37,476 bases of DNA from Cytophagaceae bacterium. GTDB taxonomy: Bacteria; Bacteroidota; Bacteroidia; Cytophagales; Spirosomataceae. Positions within the stretch are counted from its first letter, which is position 1. Each line of letters opens with the position of its first letter. The notes under the pieces were generated by a model. It did not search any database. It was not told where the DNA came from and saw nothing but the letters and a program-made list of their open reading frames with translations. Positions 26,432 to 33,798 of this stretch are shown piece after piece. The DNA lies in the NCBI GenBank assembly GCA_027488335.1, contig JAIYBU010000130.1:1-37476 (forward strand), written 5' to 3'. The position numbers and the translations under genes are program-made.

Positions 26432-28756
26432 ATGAAAAAGATTTTTAGTTGCCTACTTATATTTCTTTTTTCATGTCATTGCTTCGCCCAAACCCCGACC
26501 CAAAATCTTCGAGGAAAAGTTTTAGACAAAGAAACTCAACAACCTATTCCTGCGGTTTCGGTCATTATTTTACCATCAAACAAAGGTACTACGACTGACA
26601 GCGAAGGTAATTTTCGCTTTGAAAAGCTACCCATCGGGCGTTATTTGCTTATTTTTACCATGATTGGCTATGATAAACGCACATTACCAACGCTCGAAAT
26701 TGGTAGTGGAAAAGAATTAGTTCTGACCATAGAAATGACCGAAAGTCCACAATTTTTAAAGGAAGTGGTTATAAAAGCCGAACAAAGCAAAGAGAAAACG
26801 CTAAACGAACTCGCTGTGGTAAGTGGCAGACAATTTACAGTGCAGGAAAGTAACCGTTACGCAGGTGGGTATGCCGACCCCGCACGTATGGCAATGGCGT
26901 TTGCTGGTGTAACTTCGGCTGGCAATGACCAAAATAACGAAATCGTGATTCGAGGGAATTCTCCCAAAGGCTTACTTTGGCGGTTGGAAGGAGTAGAAAT
27001 ACCAAACCCCAACCATTTTGGTGATGGGCAAGGCTCAACAAGTGGCATCATCAGCATGATAAATAGTGGAAGTCTGGCTAATTCTGATTTTCTGACAGGA
27101 GCTTTTCCTGCCGAATATGGCAATGCGACTTCTGGTGTTTTTGATTTAAAACTTCGCCGTGGAAACGACCAAAAACACGAATTTATGGGTCAATTAAGCG
27201 TTATTGGTTTAGAAGCAGCAGCCGAAGGACCAATTTCTAAAAATGGAGCTTCTTATCGCTTCAATCTTCGCTATTCTACGCTCGAACTTTTACTTAAATC
27301 AGGACTGCTTGCCATCGAAACGGGCAGTTTTAAACCCGCTTACCGAGATATGAATTTTACAGTAAATCTACCCACAAAAAAAGCAGGAACATTTTCGTTT
27401 TGGGGCGTTGGTGGTTTAAATTTTTCGGACGACAAGGGTACAACTTTCAGAGCAAACGAACGCAGCCAAATGGGCGTGAGCGGCCTAAGTCATAAAATTT
27501 CGACAGGAAGTAAAGGATATTTTTATTCTGTTTTATCGGCCTCAAACGAATCTAATAAATCATTTCAAGAGAATTTTATTAATAATACAACTTGGGTAAC
27601 AACCAATCAGAATCTTTACGCTTACAATAATTTCCGTTTTTCAACACTCTATAATTATAAAATAAATTCTCGTGGCACGATTCGTACTGGACTTATCATC
27701 AGCCGATTAGGCTATAGGTTAAACGAAGACCGCCGAGATAATGCCCGAAACACGTTGATAAATTACCTCACCGAAAATGATGCTACGCATTTTATTCAGG
27801 TTTATAGTCAAGCAAAATATAACCTTTCGCAAAAACTGAATGTTACGGGCGGCGTACATTTCAACCGATTTTTATTGAATGAAAATCAGACCATCGAACC
27901 ACGCTTTGGATTGCGTTATCAGATTAATGAAAAACAATCGCTCAGTGCTGGATTTGGTCTTCACAGTCGGCTTGAACCGATTTCTCTATATCTCTACAAA
28001 CGCCGAAAAACTGGCGAAACCTTTGTACAACCCAACCGTAATCTGGGCATGACTCGTGCCGCTCATTATGTAATTAACTACGACCGCAGTTTGGGAGAAA
28101 ACACCCGCTTAAAAATTGAAGGGTATTATCAGAAATTGTTTGAAGTACCTGTTGATTCAAACCGCAATAACTTCTTTTCAATGCTAAATTCCTCATCTGG
28201 CCTGACAACAACGGTACTTGCCAATGAAGGTTCAGGCGAAAATCGAGGCTTGGAATTAACGTTAGAGCGGTATTTTGCCAAAGGATATTATTTCTTGCTC
28301 ACAGGCTCATTATTCGATTCGAAGTTTAAAGCACGGGATAATCAGTGGCGAAATACGGTTTTTAATAATACGTATGCAGGAAATGCTTTGGCTGGAAAAG
28401 AATTTCCGTTGGGCAGGCAAAAACAACATTTTTTTGTGATAAATAGCCGATTAATGTGGCGAGGCGGGAATCGGTACATTCCAATAAATTTGGCAGAATC
28501 AATCAAGAAAAATACAACAGTAACCGATGTCACACAAGCATATATACCTCGCCTACCCGATTATTGGCGAATTGACTTAGGAGTTGCCTACAAAATCAAT
28601 AAAATGGGTGCCACATGGACTCTAAGTGCTGATTTACAGAATGTTACGAATCGAAGAAATAAAATACAGCAACGTTACAATAGCACAACAAAGCAAATTT
28701 ACTATAATTACGCACTGCCGATTGTGCCTATTTTGAACTTTAAAGTTGATTTTTGA
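26432..28756 (+). CDS. TonB-dependent receptor with carboxypeptidase-like N-terminal domain
   Basis: This 774-residue outer-membrane receptor has a signal peptide (1-20, ending CHCFAQ). A carboxypeptidase-regulatory-like domain (about 25-105) contains LRGKVLDKETQQPIPAVSV and GTTTDSEGNFRFE. A plug domain (about 130-240) shows NEIVIRGNSPKGLLWRLEGV and FPAEYGNATSGVFDLKLR. A long beta-barrel ends in VPILNFKVDF with a terminal Phe. It lacks a SusD partner, so it is a stand-alone receptor. Barrel length is smaller than SusC. Siderophore, metal-complex or small-molecule cargo is possible; the sequence does not decide. It converges with the lactonase-like gene across a shared hairpin. Confidence 0.92.
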   Translation: MKKIFSCLLIFLFSCHCFAQTPTQNLRGKVLDKETQQPIPAVSVIILPSNKGTTTDSEGNFRFEKLPIGRYLLIFTMIGYDKRTLPTLEIGSGKELVLTIEMTESPQFLKEVVIKAEQSKEKTLNELAVVSGRQFTVQESNRYAGGYADPARMAMAFAGVTSAGNDQNNEIVIRGNSPKGLLWRLEGVEIPNPNHFGDGQGSTSGIISMINSGSLANSDFLTGAFPAEYGNATSGVFDLKLRRGNDQKHEFMGQLSVIGLEAAAEGPISKNGASYRFNLRYSTLELLLKSGLLAIETGSFKPAYRDMNFTVNLPTKKAGTFSFWGVGGLNFSDDKGTTFRANERSQMGVSGLSHKISTGSKGYFYSVLSASNESNKSFQENFINNTTWVTTNQNLYAYNNFRFSTLYNYKINSRGTIRTGLIISRLGYRLNEDRRDNARNTLINYLTENDATHFIQVYSQAKYNLSQKLNVTGGVHFNRFLLNENQTIEPRFGLRYQINEKQSLSAGFGLHSRLEPISLYLYKRRKTGETFVQPNRNLGMTRAAHYVINYDRSLGENTRLKIEGYYQKLFEVPVDSNRNNFFSMLNSSSGLTTTVLANEGSGENRGLELTLERYFAKGYYFLLTGSLFDSKFKARDNQWRNTVFNNTYAGNALAGKEFPLGRQKQHFFVINSRLMWRGGNRYIPINLAESIKKNTTVTDVTQAYIPRLPDYWRIDLGVAYKINKMGATWTLSADLQNVTNRRNKIQQRYNSTTKQIYYNYALPIVPILNFKVDF

Positions 28757-28767
28757 GACATGAAAAG

Positions 28768-28813
28768 TTTGTGCCACACTTTTTTTACCGCTAATACGAA
28801 AGTGTAGCACAAA
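28768..28813. terminator. Bidirectional hairpin between receptor and lactonase genes
   Basis: Arms tttgtgccacactt (28768-28781) and aagtgtagcacaaa (28800-28813) pair over 13 of 14 positions. It sits between two convergent stop codons. Confidence 0.7.
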
Positions 28814-28816
28814 TGT

Positions 28817-29818
28817 TTAAAAACCAACGCCAATTGTCTGCGTTTGTACTTTCAGCAAATACATATCGGCCGTAATATAAAGCACCGAGCCATCGTTCCC
28901 GAATGCACAGTTAGCCGTAGCTTCGCCTGTATCAATTCTTCCCAATAATTTAGCTTCGGGCGATAAAATCAAAACCCCTCCTGGTCCTGTCGTAAAGATA
29001 TTGCCTTTTTTATCAATTTTAAGACCGTCGGGTAAGCCTTTTAGTCCTTGCTTTACCATTGGTGTCATGTCATAAAAAATCTTCCCTTTACCCACTTTTC
29101 CATCAACAAAAACAGGATACGCCATCAAATACGCACGGTCAGGGTCAGACTGTGCCACGTAAAGCGTCTTTTCATCGGGCGAAAAAGCCAAACCATTCGG
29201 GCGAGTCAAATCTTCAATAATTAATGTCGTTTTTCCAGTTTTATCCACTCGATAAACCCCAAAGAGTGGTGTTTCACGGCTTGGGTCGTCTTCTTTTTGG
29301 CGTAAACCATACGGTGGGTCGGTAAAATAATAATCTCCATTCGATTTCTGCACAACATCATTCGGACTATTAAATCTTTTCCCCATATAATTATCTGTCA
29401 AAGTACGTTTGCCTCCAACAGTAAGTGGCATTTCTGCCAATCTGCGGTCGCCGTGTTCGCACGAAACTAAATTCCCTACTCGATTGATAATTAATCCATT
29501 GCTCCCTGGCTCATCGCTGTATGGCGAAATTCCAGTATAACCCGAAGGTTTTAAAAACTCGGTAATTTTTTCGCCTTTTTTCCAGCGATAAATTATGTTG
29601 GCTGGCACATCCGAAAATAACAGATATTCGCCATCTTTTACCCAAGCAGGGCCTTCTGACCAGACAAAACCTTCGCCCAAAACCTCAATTTTAGTAGTAA
29701 CGTCTAAAATTTTGTCTAAAGCGGCATCGTAACGGTCGATTTTACCAATAGTTTTTGATTGGGCAGTAATAATGTGAGTACTCATAGAAAATAGAGAGAA
29801 GAATAGAATTTTTTTCAT
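28817..29818 (-). CDS. Secreted SMP-30/gluconolactonase-like beta-propeller
   Basis: This 333-residue protein belongs to the SMP-30/gluconolactonase/LRE family, six-bladed propellers that hydrolyse sugar lactones with a divalent metal. The signal peptide spans 1-19 (MKKILFFSLFSMSTHIITA). Metal-site candidates are Glu55 in FVWSEGPAW, Asn in FNSPNDVV, Asn in RPNGLAFSPDEKTLYV and Asp in GLPDGLKID. The order fits the family. A periplasmic or secreted location suggests it opens external sugar lactones, in line with other sugar genes in the window, but this is inference. A tttgtacaaa palindrome at 29830-29839 lies just upstream. Confidence 0.88.
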   Translation of the reverse strand: MKKILFFSLFSMSTHIITAQSKTIGKIDRYDAALDKILDVTTKIEVLGEGFVWSEGPAWVKDGEYLLFSDVPANIIYRWKKGEKITEFLKPSGYTGISPYSDEPGSNGLIINRVGNLVSCEHGDRRLAEMPLTVGGKRTLTDNYMGKRFNSPNDVVQKSNGDYYFTDPPYGLRQKEDDPSRETPLFGVYRVDKTGKTTLIIEDLTRPNGLAFSPDEKTLYVAQSDPDRAYLMAYPVFVDGKVGKGKIFYDMTPMVKQGLKGLPDGLKIDKKGNIFTTGPGGVLILSPEAKLLGRIDTGEATANCAFGNDGSVLYITADMYLLKVQTQTIGVGF

Positions 29819-29829
29819 GTTAGATTAGG

Positions 29830-29839
29830 TTTGTACAAA
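29830..29839. promoter_or_regulatory. 10-bp palindrome upstream of the lactonase gene
   Basis: The perfect palindrome tttgtacaaa lies 12 bp before the start codon. It could be an operator or a chance AT-rich palindrome. Confidence 0.25.
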
Positions 29840-30000
29840 ACAAACGAATTTAAACTATTTATTCTAATAAGTGTTAAATACTTGTAAGATTTGTTACGAT
29901 TCTTTGATAATCAAGGCAAAAGCTATATTTTTAAAAAGTTTTTACGTTCTTTCCACTACACAAAACTGTTGTAAAGAACCATAACCCAATCATTCCAGAA

Positions 30001-30678
30001 ATGATGGTGGATTACCAACCAACCCAACAATCAAGAGTTGATTTACGGGTATTAAAAGAACTGGTTCGCCACGGCGAAAATAAGTTTGTAGAATTTAAAC
30101 TAAAAACCAATCACCCTGAGAAAATTGTCAGGGAAATGGTTGCCTTCGCCAATACGGAAGGTGGAAAATTGATTGTGGGTATCGGTGACGACAAGAGCAT
30201 TAAAGGCTTGAAATTTCCCGATGAAGATGAGTATATTCTGCAAAAAGCCATTGAAAAATACATTTATCCTGCCATTGATTATCATCTCGAACGCCTAATT
30301 GTGGAGGGTGAGCGAGAGGTTTTGATTTATGATATTCAGAAAAGTCCGTTTAAGCCACACTATGTAGATTTAGATGGAATTGCCGAAAATCGTCGGGCGT
30401 ATGTGCGAGTAGCCGACCGCTCAGTGCAAGCCAGCAAAGAAATGCGAGAAATTCTGAAAGGCGAACGTAAAGGATTGAATATCAAGTTTAATTACGGCGA
30501 AAAAGAACAAATTTTAATGAAATATTTGGCCGAAAACCCAACCATTACAGTAGATACCTACGCCACTATTGCCAATATTCCACGAAAGGTCGCTTCTCGA
30601 ACTTTAATTGTTTTGGTACTGGCTAATGTCATCAAAGTACAGCCTCACGAAGTGCAAGATTTTTTTGTGGCGGCTTGA
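30001..30678 (+). CDS. AlbA_2 (Schlafen-type) domain protein with C-terminal winged helix
   Basis: This 225-residue protein has an AlbA_2/Schlafen-type putative nucleic-acid-binding domain at about 18-150 (NKFVEFKLKTNHPEKIVREM, VAFANTEGGKLIVGIGDD, RAYVRVADRSVQAS). Residues about 160-225 look like a winged helix-turn-helix (QILMKYLAENPTITVDTYAT, then IPRKVASRTLIVLVLANV). This layout is common among bacterial proteins annotated as transcriptional regulators or ATP-binding proteins, and some relatives take part in defence. No defence partner is adjacent. The start could be the first or second of two consecutive ATGs (30001 or 30004). Confidence 0.82.
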   Translation: MMVDYQPTQQSRVDLRVLKELVRHGENKFVEFKLKTNHPEKIVREMVAFANTEGGKLIVGIGDDKSIKGLKFPDEDEYILQKAIEKYIYPAIDYHLERLIVEGEREVLIYDIQKSPFKPHYVDLDGIAENRRAYVRVADRSVQASKEMREILKGERKGLNIKFNYGEKEQILMKYLAENPTITVDTYATIANIPRKVASRTLIVLVLANVIKVQPHEVQDFFVAA

Positions 30679-30779
30679 GGGTACTATTTGACATTTCCCT
30701 TATTAAAGCTTTCTATTTCCTTTTGTCAATCTCCAAAAAATATAAAGAAACAAATAGAGTATTGTAAAGCTTAAAAAAA

Positions 30780-30896
30780 AGAGGGTATATACGTGCCATA
30801 ATTGATAGACAATACACGTGAAAAGAAGTTGCCGAAGCACACCGATACGTCGAAAAAGGCATGAAAGTAGGCAGTGTTTCTATCAAAGTTGTTTGA
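30780..30896 (+). pseudogene. Decayed C-terminal fragment of a quinone-oxidoreductase/zinc-type alcohol dehydrogenase
   Basis: Reading this frame gives RGYIRAIIDRQYT, then a TGA stop at 30819-30821, then KEVAEAHRYVEKGMKVGSV and SIKVV before a natural TGA at 30894-30896. The EAHRYVEKG block preceded by an I.A.ID..Y stretch is the characteristic C-terminus of medium-chain NAD(P)H:quinone reductases and alcohol dehydrogenases. The in-frame stop and the missing N-terminal roughly 290 residues show it is non-functional. Upstream sequence back to 30679 is AT-rich and unreadable. It lies between the AlbA_2 gene and the GrpB gene and suggests a past deletion or decay. The family call rests on recognising a short motif. 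Confidence 0.65.
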
Positions 30897-30915
30897 TTGG
30901 ACTAAAAATTAAATC

Positions 30916-31446
30916 ATGCTGATTCAAGAGTATAGAGAAAGTTGGATTGAAGATTTTAACGCAATTAAAAGCGTTATTAATAATACTTTGATAAATCTGA
31001 ATATCTCAATTGAACATATTGGAAGCACTGCCGTTCCGCAATTGGACGCTAAACCAATCATCGACATTGATATTGTTTACGGAAAAGATGTGCCTTTTGA
31101 AATCCTAAAAAAGAAATTAGAAAAAATAGGATATTACCACAACGGAAATCAGGGAATTATCAATCGTGAAGTATTTAAGAGGAAAAACAGGTGGAGTACA
31201 CACCCAATTCTCGACACAATGACGCATCATTTATATGCCTGCCCTGTTGATAGCGAAGAATTACGAAGACATATTACATTCAGAAATTATCTGATTGCTA
31301 ATGAAACTGCCAGAGCTGAATATCAACAACTAAAATATCAAATTGCCGCTGCTACTAATCAAGATAAGAAACAATATGCAGCACTAAAAGAAGTAGAAGC
31401 GAGAGCTTTTATAAATGACATTCTTGCGAAAGCCAACCAATTATAA
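30916..31446 (+). CDS. GrpB/UPF0157 nucleotidyltransferase-like protein
   Basis: This 176-residue protein belongs to GrpB/UPF0157, a minimal nucleotidyltransferase-fold family of unknown cellular role. The signature HIGSTAVPQLDAKPIIDID spans residues 34-52, with Asp50 and Asp52 as candidate metal ligands. The family usually has Gly where Gln42 stands here. MTHHLYACP (about residue 98-106) and LRRHITFRNYLIAN are also typical. The gene starts 19 bp after the pseudogene fragment, and its ATG is well placed. Its 3' end overlaps that of the convergent amidase gene by 6 bp. Confidence 0.88.
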   Translation: MLIQEYRESWIEDFNAIKSVINNTLINLNISIEHIGSTAVPQLDAKPIIDIDIVYGKDVPFEILKKKLEKIGYYHNGNQGIINREVFKRKNRWSTHPILDTMTHHLYACPVDSEELRRHITFRNYLIANETARAEYQQLKYQIAAATNQDKKQYAALKEVEARAFINDILAKANQL

Positions 31447-32235
31447 GTTAATCACAAAACTATCGGCATCTAAATAAGCAGGAAAACGTTGACGGAACTC
31501 ATCAAGCGAGGAGCGGTCGAGTGTGTGATGGTGAATAACTTCATTGTCAATTTCACGGAAAAGCACTTTTCCTGCAAAATCTATCACTGACGAATTTCCC
31601 GAGTGCGGAAAACCGTTGCCATCTTCGCCTACACGATTTACGCCCACCACATAGCTTTGATTTTCAATAGCACGAGCCACCAAAAGCGAATCCCACGGAT
31701 ACATACGCACTTGCGGCCAGTTGGCTACGTAAATCAATAAATCGTAGTCGAGATTGACATTTCTGCTCCAAACAGGAAAACGTAAATCATAACAAATAAG
31801 CGGACAAATCTTCCAGCCTTTAATTGTCTTGATGAGTCGCTTAGTGCCTTCGGCGTACACATCATTTTCTTTCGCCATCCTAAAGAGGTGGCGTTTGTCA
31901 TAAGAACTAACTTCACCTTCAGGCGTTACCCAAAGCAGGCGATTATAGTAATTTTCACCTTCTTTAATAATCACACTTCCCGTAATAACTGCTCCTGTTT
32001 GTTCTGCCATTTGCTTCATCCAACGAGTCGTTGTCAGGTTCATGGGTTCGGCAAACTGCTCGGCTTTCATCGAAAAGCCAGTTGTAAACATTTCGGGCAG
32101 AATGATTAAATCAGTCGGTTCACTGATGTCAAAAATCTTTTCTTCGAGCATAGCCAAATTCGCCGTCGGGTTTTCCCAATAGAGATTCGTCTGAACCAAC
32201 GAAATTTTTAGATTTTGGCTGTTATTTTCTGACAT
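31441..32235 (-). CDS. Nitrilase-superfamily omega-amidase (YafV-like)
   Basis: This 264-residue carbon-nitrogen hydrolase is YafV-like. Such enzymes hydrolyse omega-amides such as alpha-ketoglutaramate and are thought to repair by-products of glutamine transamination. The catalytic triad is readable: Glu48 in LPEMFTTGFS, Lys114 in YDKRHLFRM and Cys148 in LICYDLRFPVW. WPQVRMYPWDSLLVARAIEN and GVNRVGEDGNG are typical of the YafV branch. No signal peptide is present, so it is cytoplasmic. It is downstream of def on the same strand, 71 bp away, with a strong hairpin between. The last Leu codon and stop overlap those of grpB on the opposite strand. Confidence 0.93.
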   Translation of the reverse strand: MSENNSQNLKISLVQTNLYWENPTANLAMLEEKIFDISEPTDLIILPEMFTTGFSMKAEQFAEPMNLTTTRWMKQMAEQTGAVITGSVIIKEGENYYNRLLWVTPEGEVSSYDKRHLFRMAKENDVYAEGTKRLIKTIKGWKICPLICYDLRFPVWSRNVNLDYDLLIYVANWPQVRMYPWDSLLVARAIENQSYVVGVNRVGEDGNGFPHSGNSSVIDFAGKVLFREIDNEVIHHHTLDRSSLDEFRQRFPAYLDADSFVINL

Positions 32236-32257
32236 TTTGTGACTTTATATTTTTGGG

Positions 32258-32303
32258 GACTTTGTTCGGTGGCTTCGACTTCGCTCAGCCACCGAACAAA
32301 GTC
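32258..32303 (-). terminator. Hairpin with conserved 16-nt loop, after def
   Basis: Perfect 15-bp arms (32258-32272 and 32289-32303) enclose the loop cttcgacttcgctcag (plus strand, 32273-32288), identical to the loop at 4914-4929. It begins 3 bp past the def stop. No long T run follows on the minus strand, so it may be a repeat element as much as a terminator. Confidence 0.7.
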
Positions 32304-32306
32304 GAT

Positions 32307-32882
32307 TTACTTCGGAAACTTCATGCGATACTCAATATCGACATCTCCTTTGGTGATATTAGTTAGCTTTTTCTTCAACATTTGTTTTTTCAACGATGTT
32401 AGGTGGTCGGTAAACAAAATACCATCAATGTGGTCGTATTCGTGCTGAATAATTCTTGCTGCCAAACCTTCATACGTTTCGGTATGTTCTACCCAATCGG
32501 TATCAAAATAACGAATCGTAACAAACTCTGGGCGATACACATCAGCTCTTACCCCCGGAATACTCAAACATCCTTCTTCATAAGCCCATTCGTCACCATC
32601 TTCTTCCAAGATTTCGGCGTTGATAAACACTTTTTTAAAGTCAATCAATGATGGGTCAATGTCTTCTTCGGTTTCTGCACCTTCGTTGATGGGCGTGCCA
32701 TCAACCACAAAAAAACGAATATCCATACCGATTTGTGGAGCCGCCAAGCCAACTCCCGATGCAGCGTACATGGTTTCAAACATATCGGCCGCTAATTTCT
32801 TAACGTCTATTTCTCCTTGCACAATATCACGGGCTTCTTTTCTCAGAACAGGGTCTCCGTAGGCAACAATTGGGTATATCAT
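32307..32882 (-). CDS. def: Peptide deformylase
   Basis: This 191-residue metalloenzyme removes the formyl group from the N-terminal Met of new proteins at the ribosome exit. All three motifs are intact: GVGLAAPQ (residues 43-50), EGCLS (103-107, Cys105 binds metal) and HEYDH (147-151, metal ligands and catalytic Glu148). Length and the start MIYPIVAYGDPVLRKEA are standard for Bacteroidota. It is divergent from lipB with a 71-bp shared promoter region. The partner gene fmt is not in the window. Confidence 0.97.
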   Translation of the reverse strand: MIYPIVAYGDPVLRKEARDIVQGEIDVKKLAADMFETMYAASGVGLAAPQIGMDIRFFVVDGTPINEGAETEEDIDPSLIDFKKVFINAEILEEDGDEWAYEEGCLSIPGVRADVYRPEFVTIRYFDTDWVEHTETYEGLAARIIQHEYDHIDGILFTDHLTSLKKQMLKKKLTNITKGDVDIEYRMKFPK

Positions 32883-32912
32883 TTTATTTCTCTGTTATCA
32901 AATACTAATAAT

Positions 32913-32945
32913 TATATTTGTGGCGGTCTTTATACCACAAAGTTA
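32913..32945. promoter_or_regulatory. Face-to-face def/lipB promoter elements within an inverted repeat
   Basis: The plus strand has TATATTTG at 32913-32920, 33 bases before the lipB ATG. The minus strand has TAACTTTG at 32945-32938, 55 bases before the def ATG. Both match TAnnTTTG exactly. The TTTGTGG (32917-32923) and CCACAAA (32935-32941) arms are a perfect 7-bp inverted repeat containing the ends of both elements. The -33 elements are weak. Confidence 0.45.
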
Positions 32946-32953
32946 CGAAACTG

Positions 32954-33670
32954 ATGAATAATAATCTTAATAAAACAGTACAGTTTATTGATTTAGGTCT
33001 GATTGATTACCAAGAAGGCTGGGATACGCAAGAAAAACTCTTCGCCGAAATCATTGACATCAAAGTTGCTAATCGAGGAGTTGCCCCCGAAGAGCAAAAA
33101 ATTACACCAAACTACCTGCTCTTTTGCCAGCATCCGCACGTTTATACGCTCGGAAAAAGTGGAAAAATAGATAATCTTTTGCTCAACGAAGAAGGATTAC
33201 AGGAAAAAGAAGCAAAATTTTATAAAATCAATCGAGGAGGCGACATTACCTATCACGGGCCTGGACAATTGGTCGGTTATCCGATTCTCGATTTGGAAAA
33301 TTTCTTTACGGATATTCATCGTTATATGCGTTTTCTGGAAGAAGGCGTTATTCTAACTTTAGCTGATTATGGAATCGAAGCGGGAAGAATTGATGGATTA
33401 ACGGGCGTTTGGCTTGACTCAATAAAACAAGAAAACCCAAGAAAAATCTGTGCAATGGGTGTAAAATCAAGTCGTTGGGTAACGATGCACGGTTTGGCTT
33501 TAAATGTCAACACCGATTTGAATTATTTTCAAAATATCGTACCATGTGGCATTGATGATAAAGCCGTAACTTCAATGGCTTCCGAACTCGGAAAACTGTT
33601 GGATGTACAAGAAGTAGGAGCAAAACTAAAAGGACATTTAGGTCGTCTTTTTGAAATGGAATTTGCGTAA
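32954..33670 (+). CDS. lipB: Octanoyl-[acyl-carrier-protein]:protein octanoyltransferase
   Basis: This 238-residue enzyme moves octanoate from acyl-carrier protein to lipoyl domains, the first step of lipoate synthesis. I start at the ATG at 32954 (MNNNLNKTVQFIDLG), because an upstream in-frame GTG at 32918 overlaps the promoter. Motifs are RGGDITYHGPGQLVGYPIL (about 94-112), KICAMGVKSSRWVTMHG with Lys164, and NIVPCGI with Cys198. The 34-residue Lys-Cys spacing equals that of the E. coli LipB pair. lipA is not in the window. The gene is likely monocistronic and shares its regulatory region with def. Confidence 0.95.
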   Translation: MNNNLNKTVQFIDLGLIDYQEGWDTQEKLFAEIIDIKVANRGVAPEEQKITPNYLLFCQHPHVYTLGKSGKIDNLLLNEEGLQEKEAKFYKINRGGDITYHGPGQLVGYPILDLENFFTDIHRYMRFLEEGVILTLADYGIEAGRIDGLTGVWLDSIKQENPRKICAMGVKSSRWVTMHGLALNVNTDLNYFQNIVPCGIDDKAVTSMASELGKLLDVQEVGAKLKGHLGRLFEMEFA

Positions 33671-33673
33671 GAA

Positions 33674-33758
33674 TTTACCACGTAGGCACGGAGAACACAA
33701 AGAAACACGGAGCATTTTCTTTGTGAAACTTAGTGTTCCTTAGTACCTTCGTGGTAAA
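33674..33758. repeat. Long degenerate inverted repeat between lipB and the VPS10-like gene
   Basis: Outer arms tttaccacg (33674-33682) and cgtggtaaa (33750-33758) match perfectly. The inner arms, from about 33683-33712 and 33713-33749, pair imperfectly (for example gagaacac with gtgttcct and cacaaag with ctttgtg). Transcribed, it would form one long imperfect hairpin. It can serve as an end for lipB transcripts. Confidence 0.6.
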
Positions 33759-33798
33759 AAAATAACTAAAAAATACACTTAAAAACCCTTCGACAAAC

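Noticed and set aside
30001..30678. A defence island around the AlbA_2 and Uma2 genes
   Set aside because: The two genes are 28 kb apart and surrounded by housekeeping genes, with no methylase, nuclease partner or toxin-antitoxin pair.
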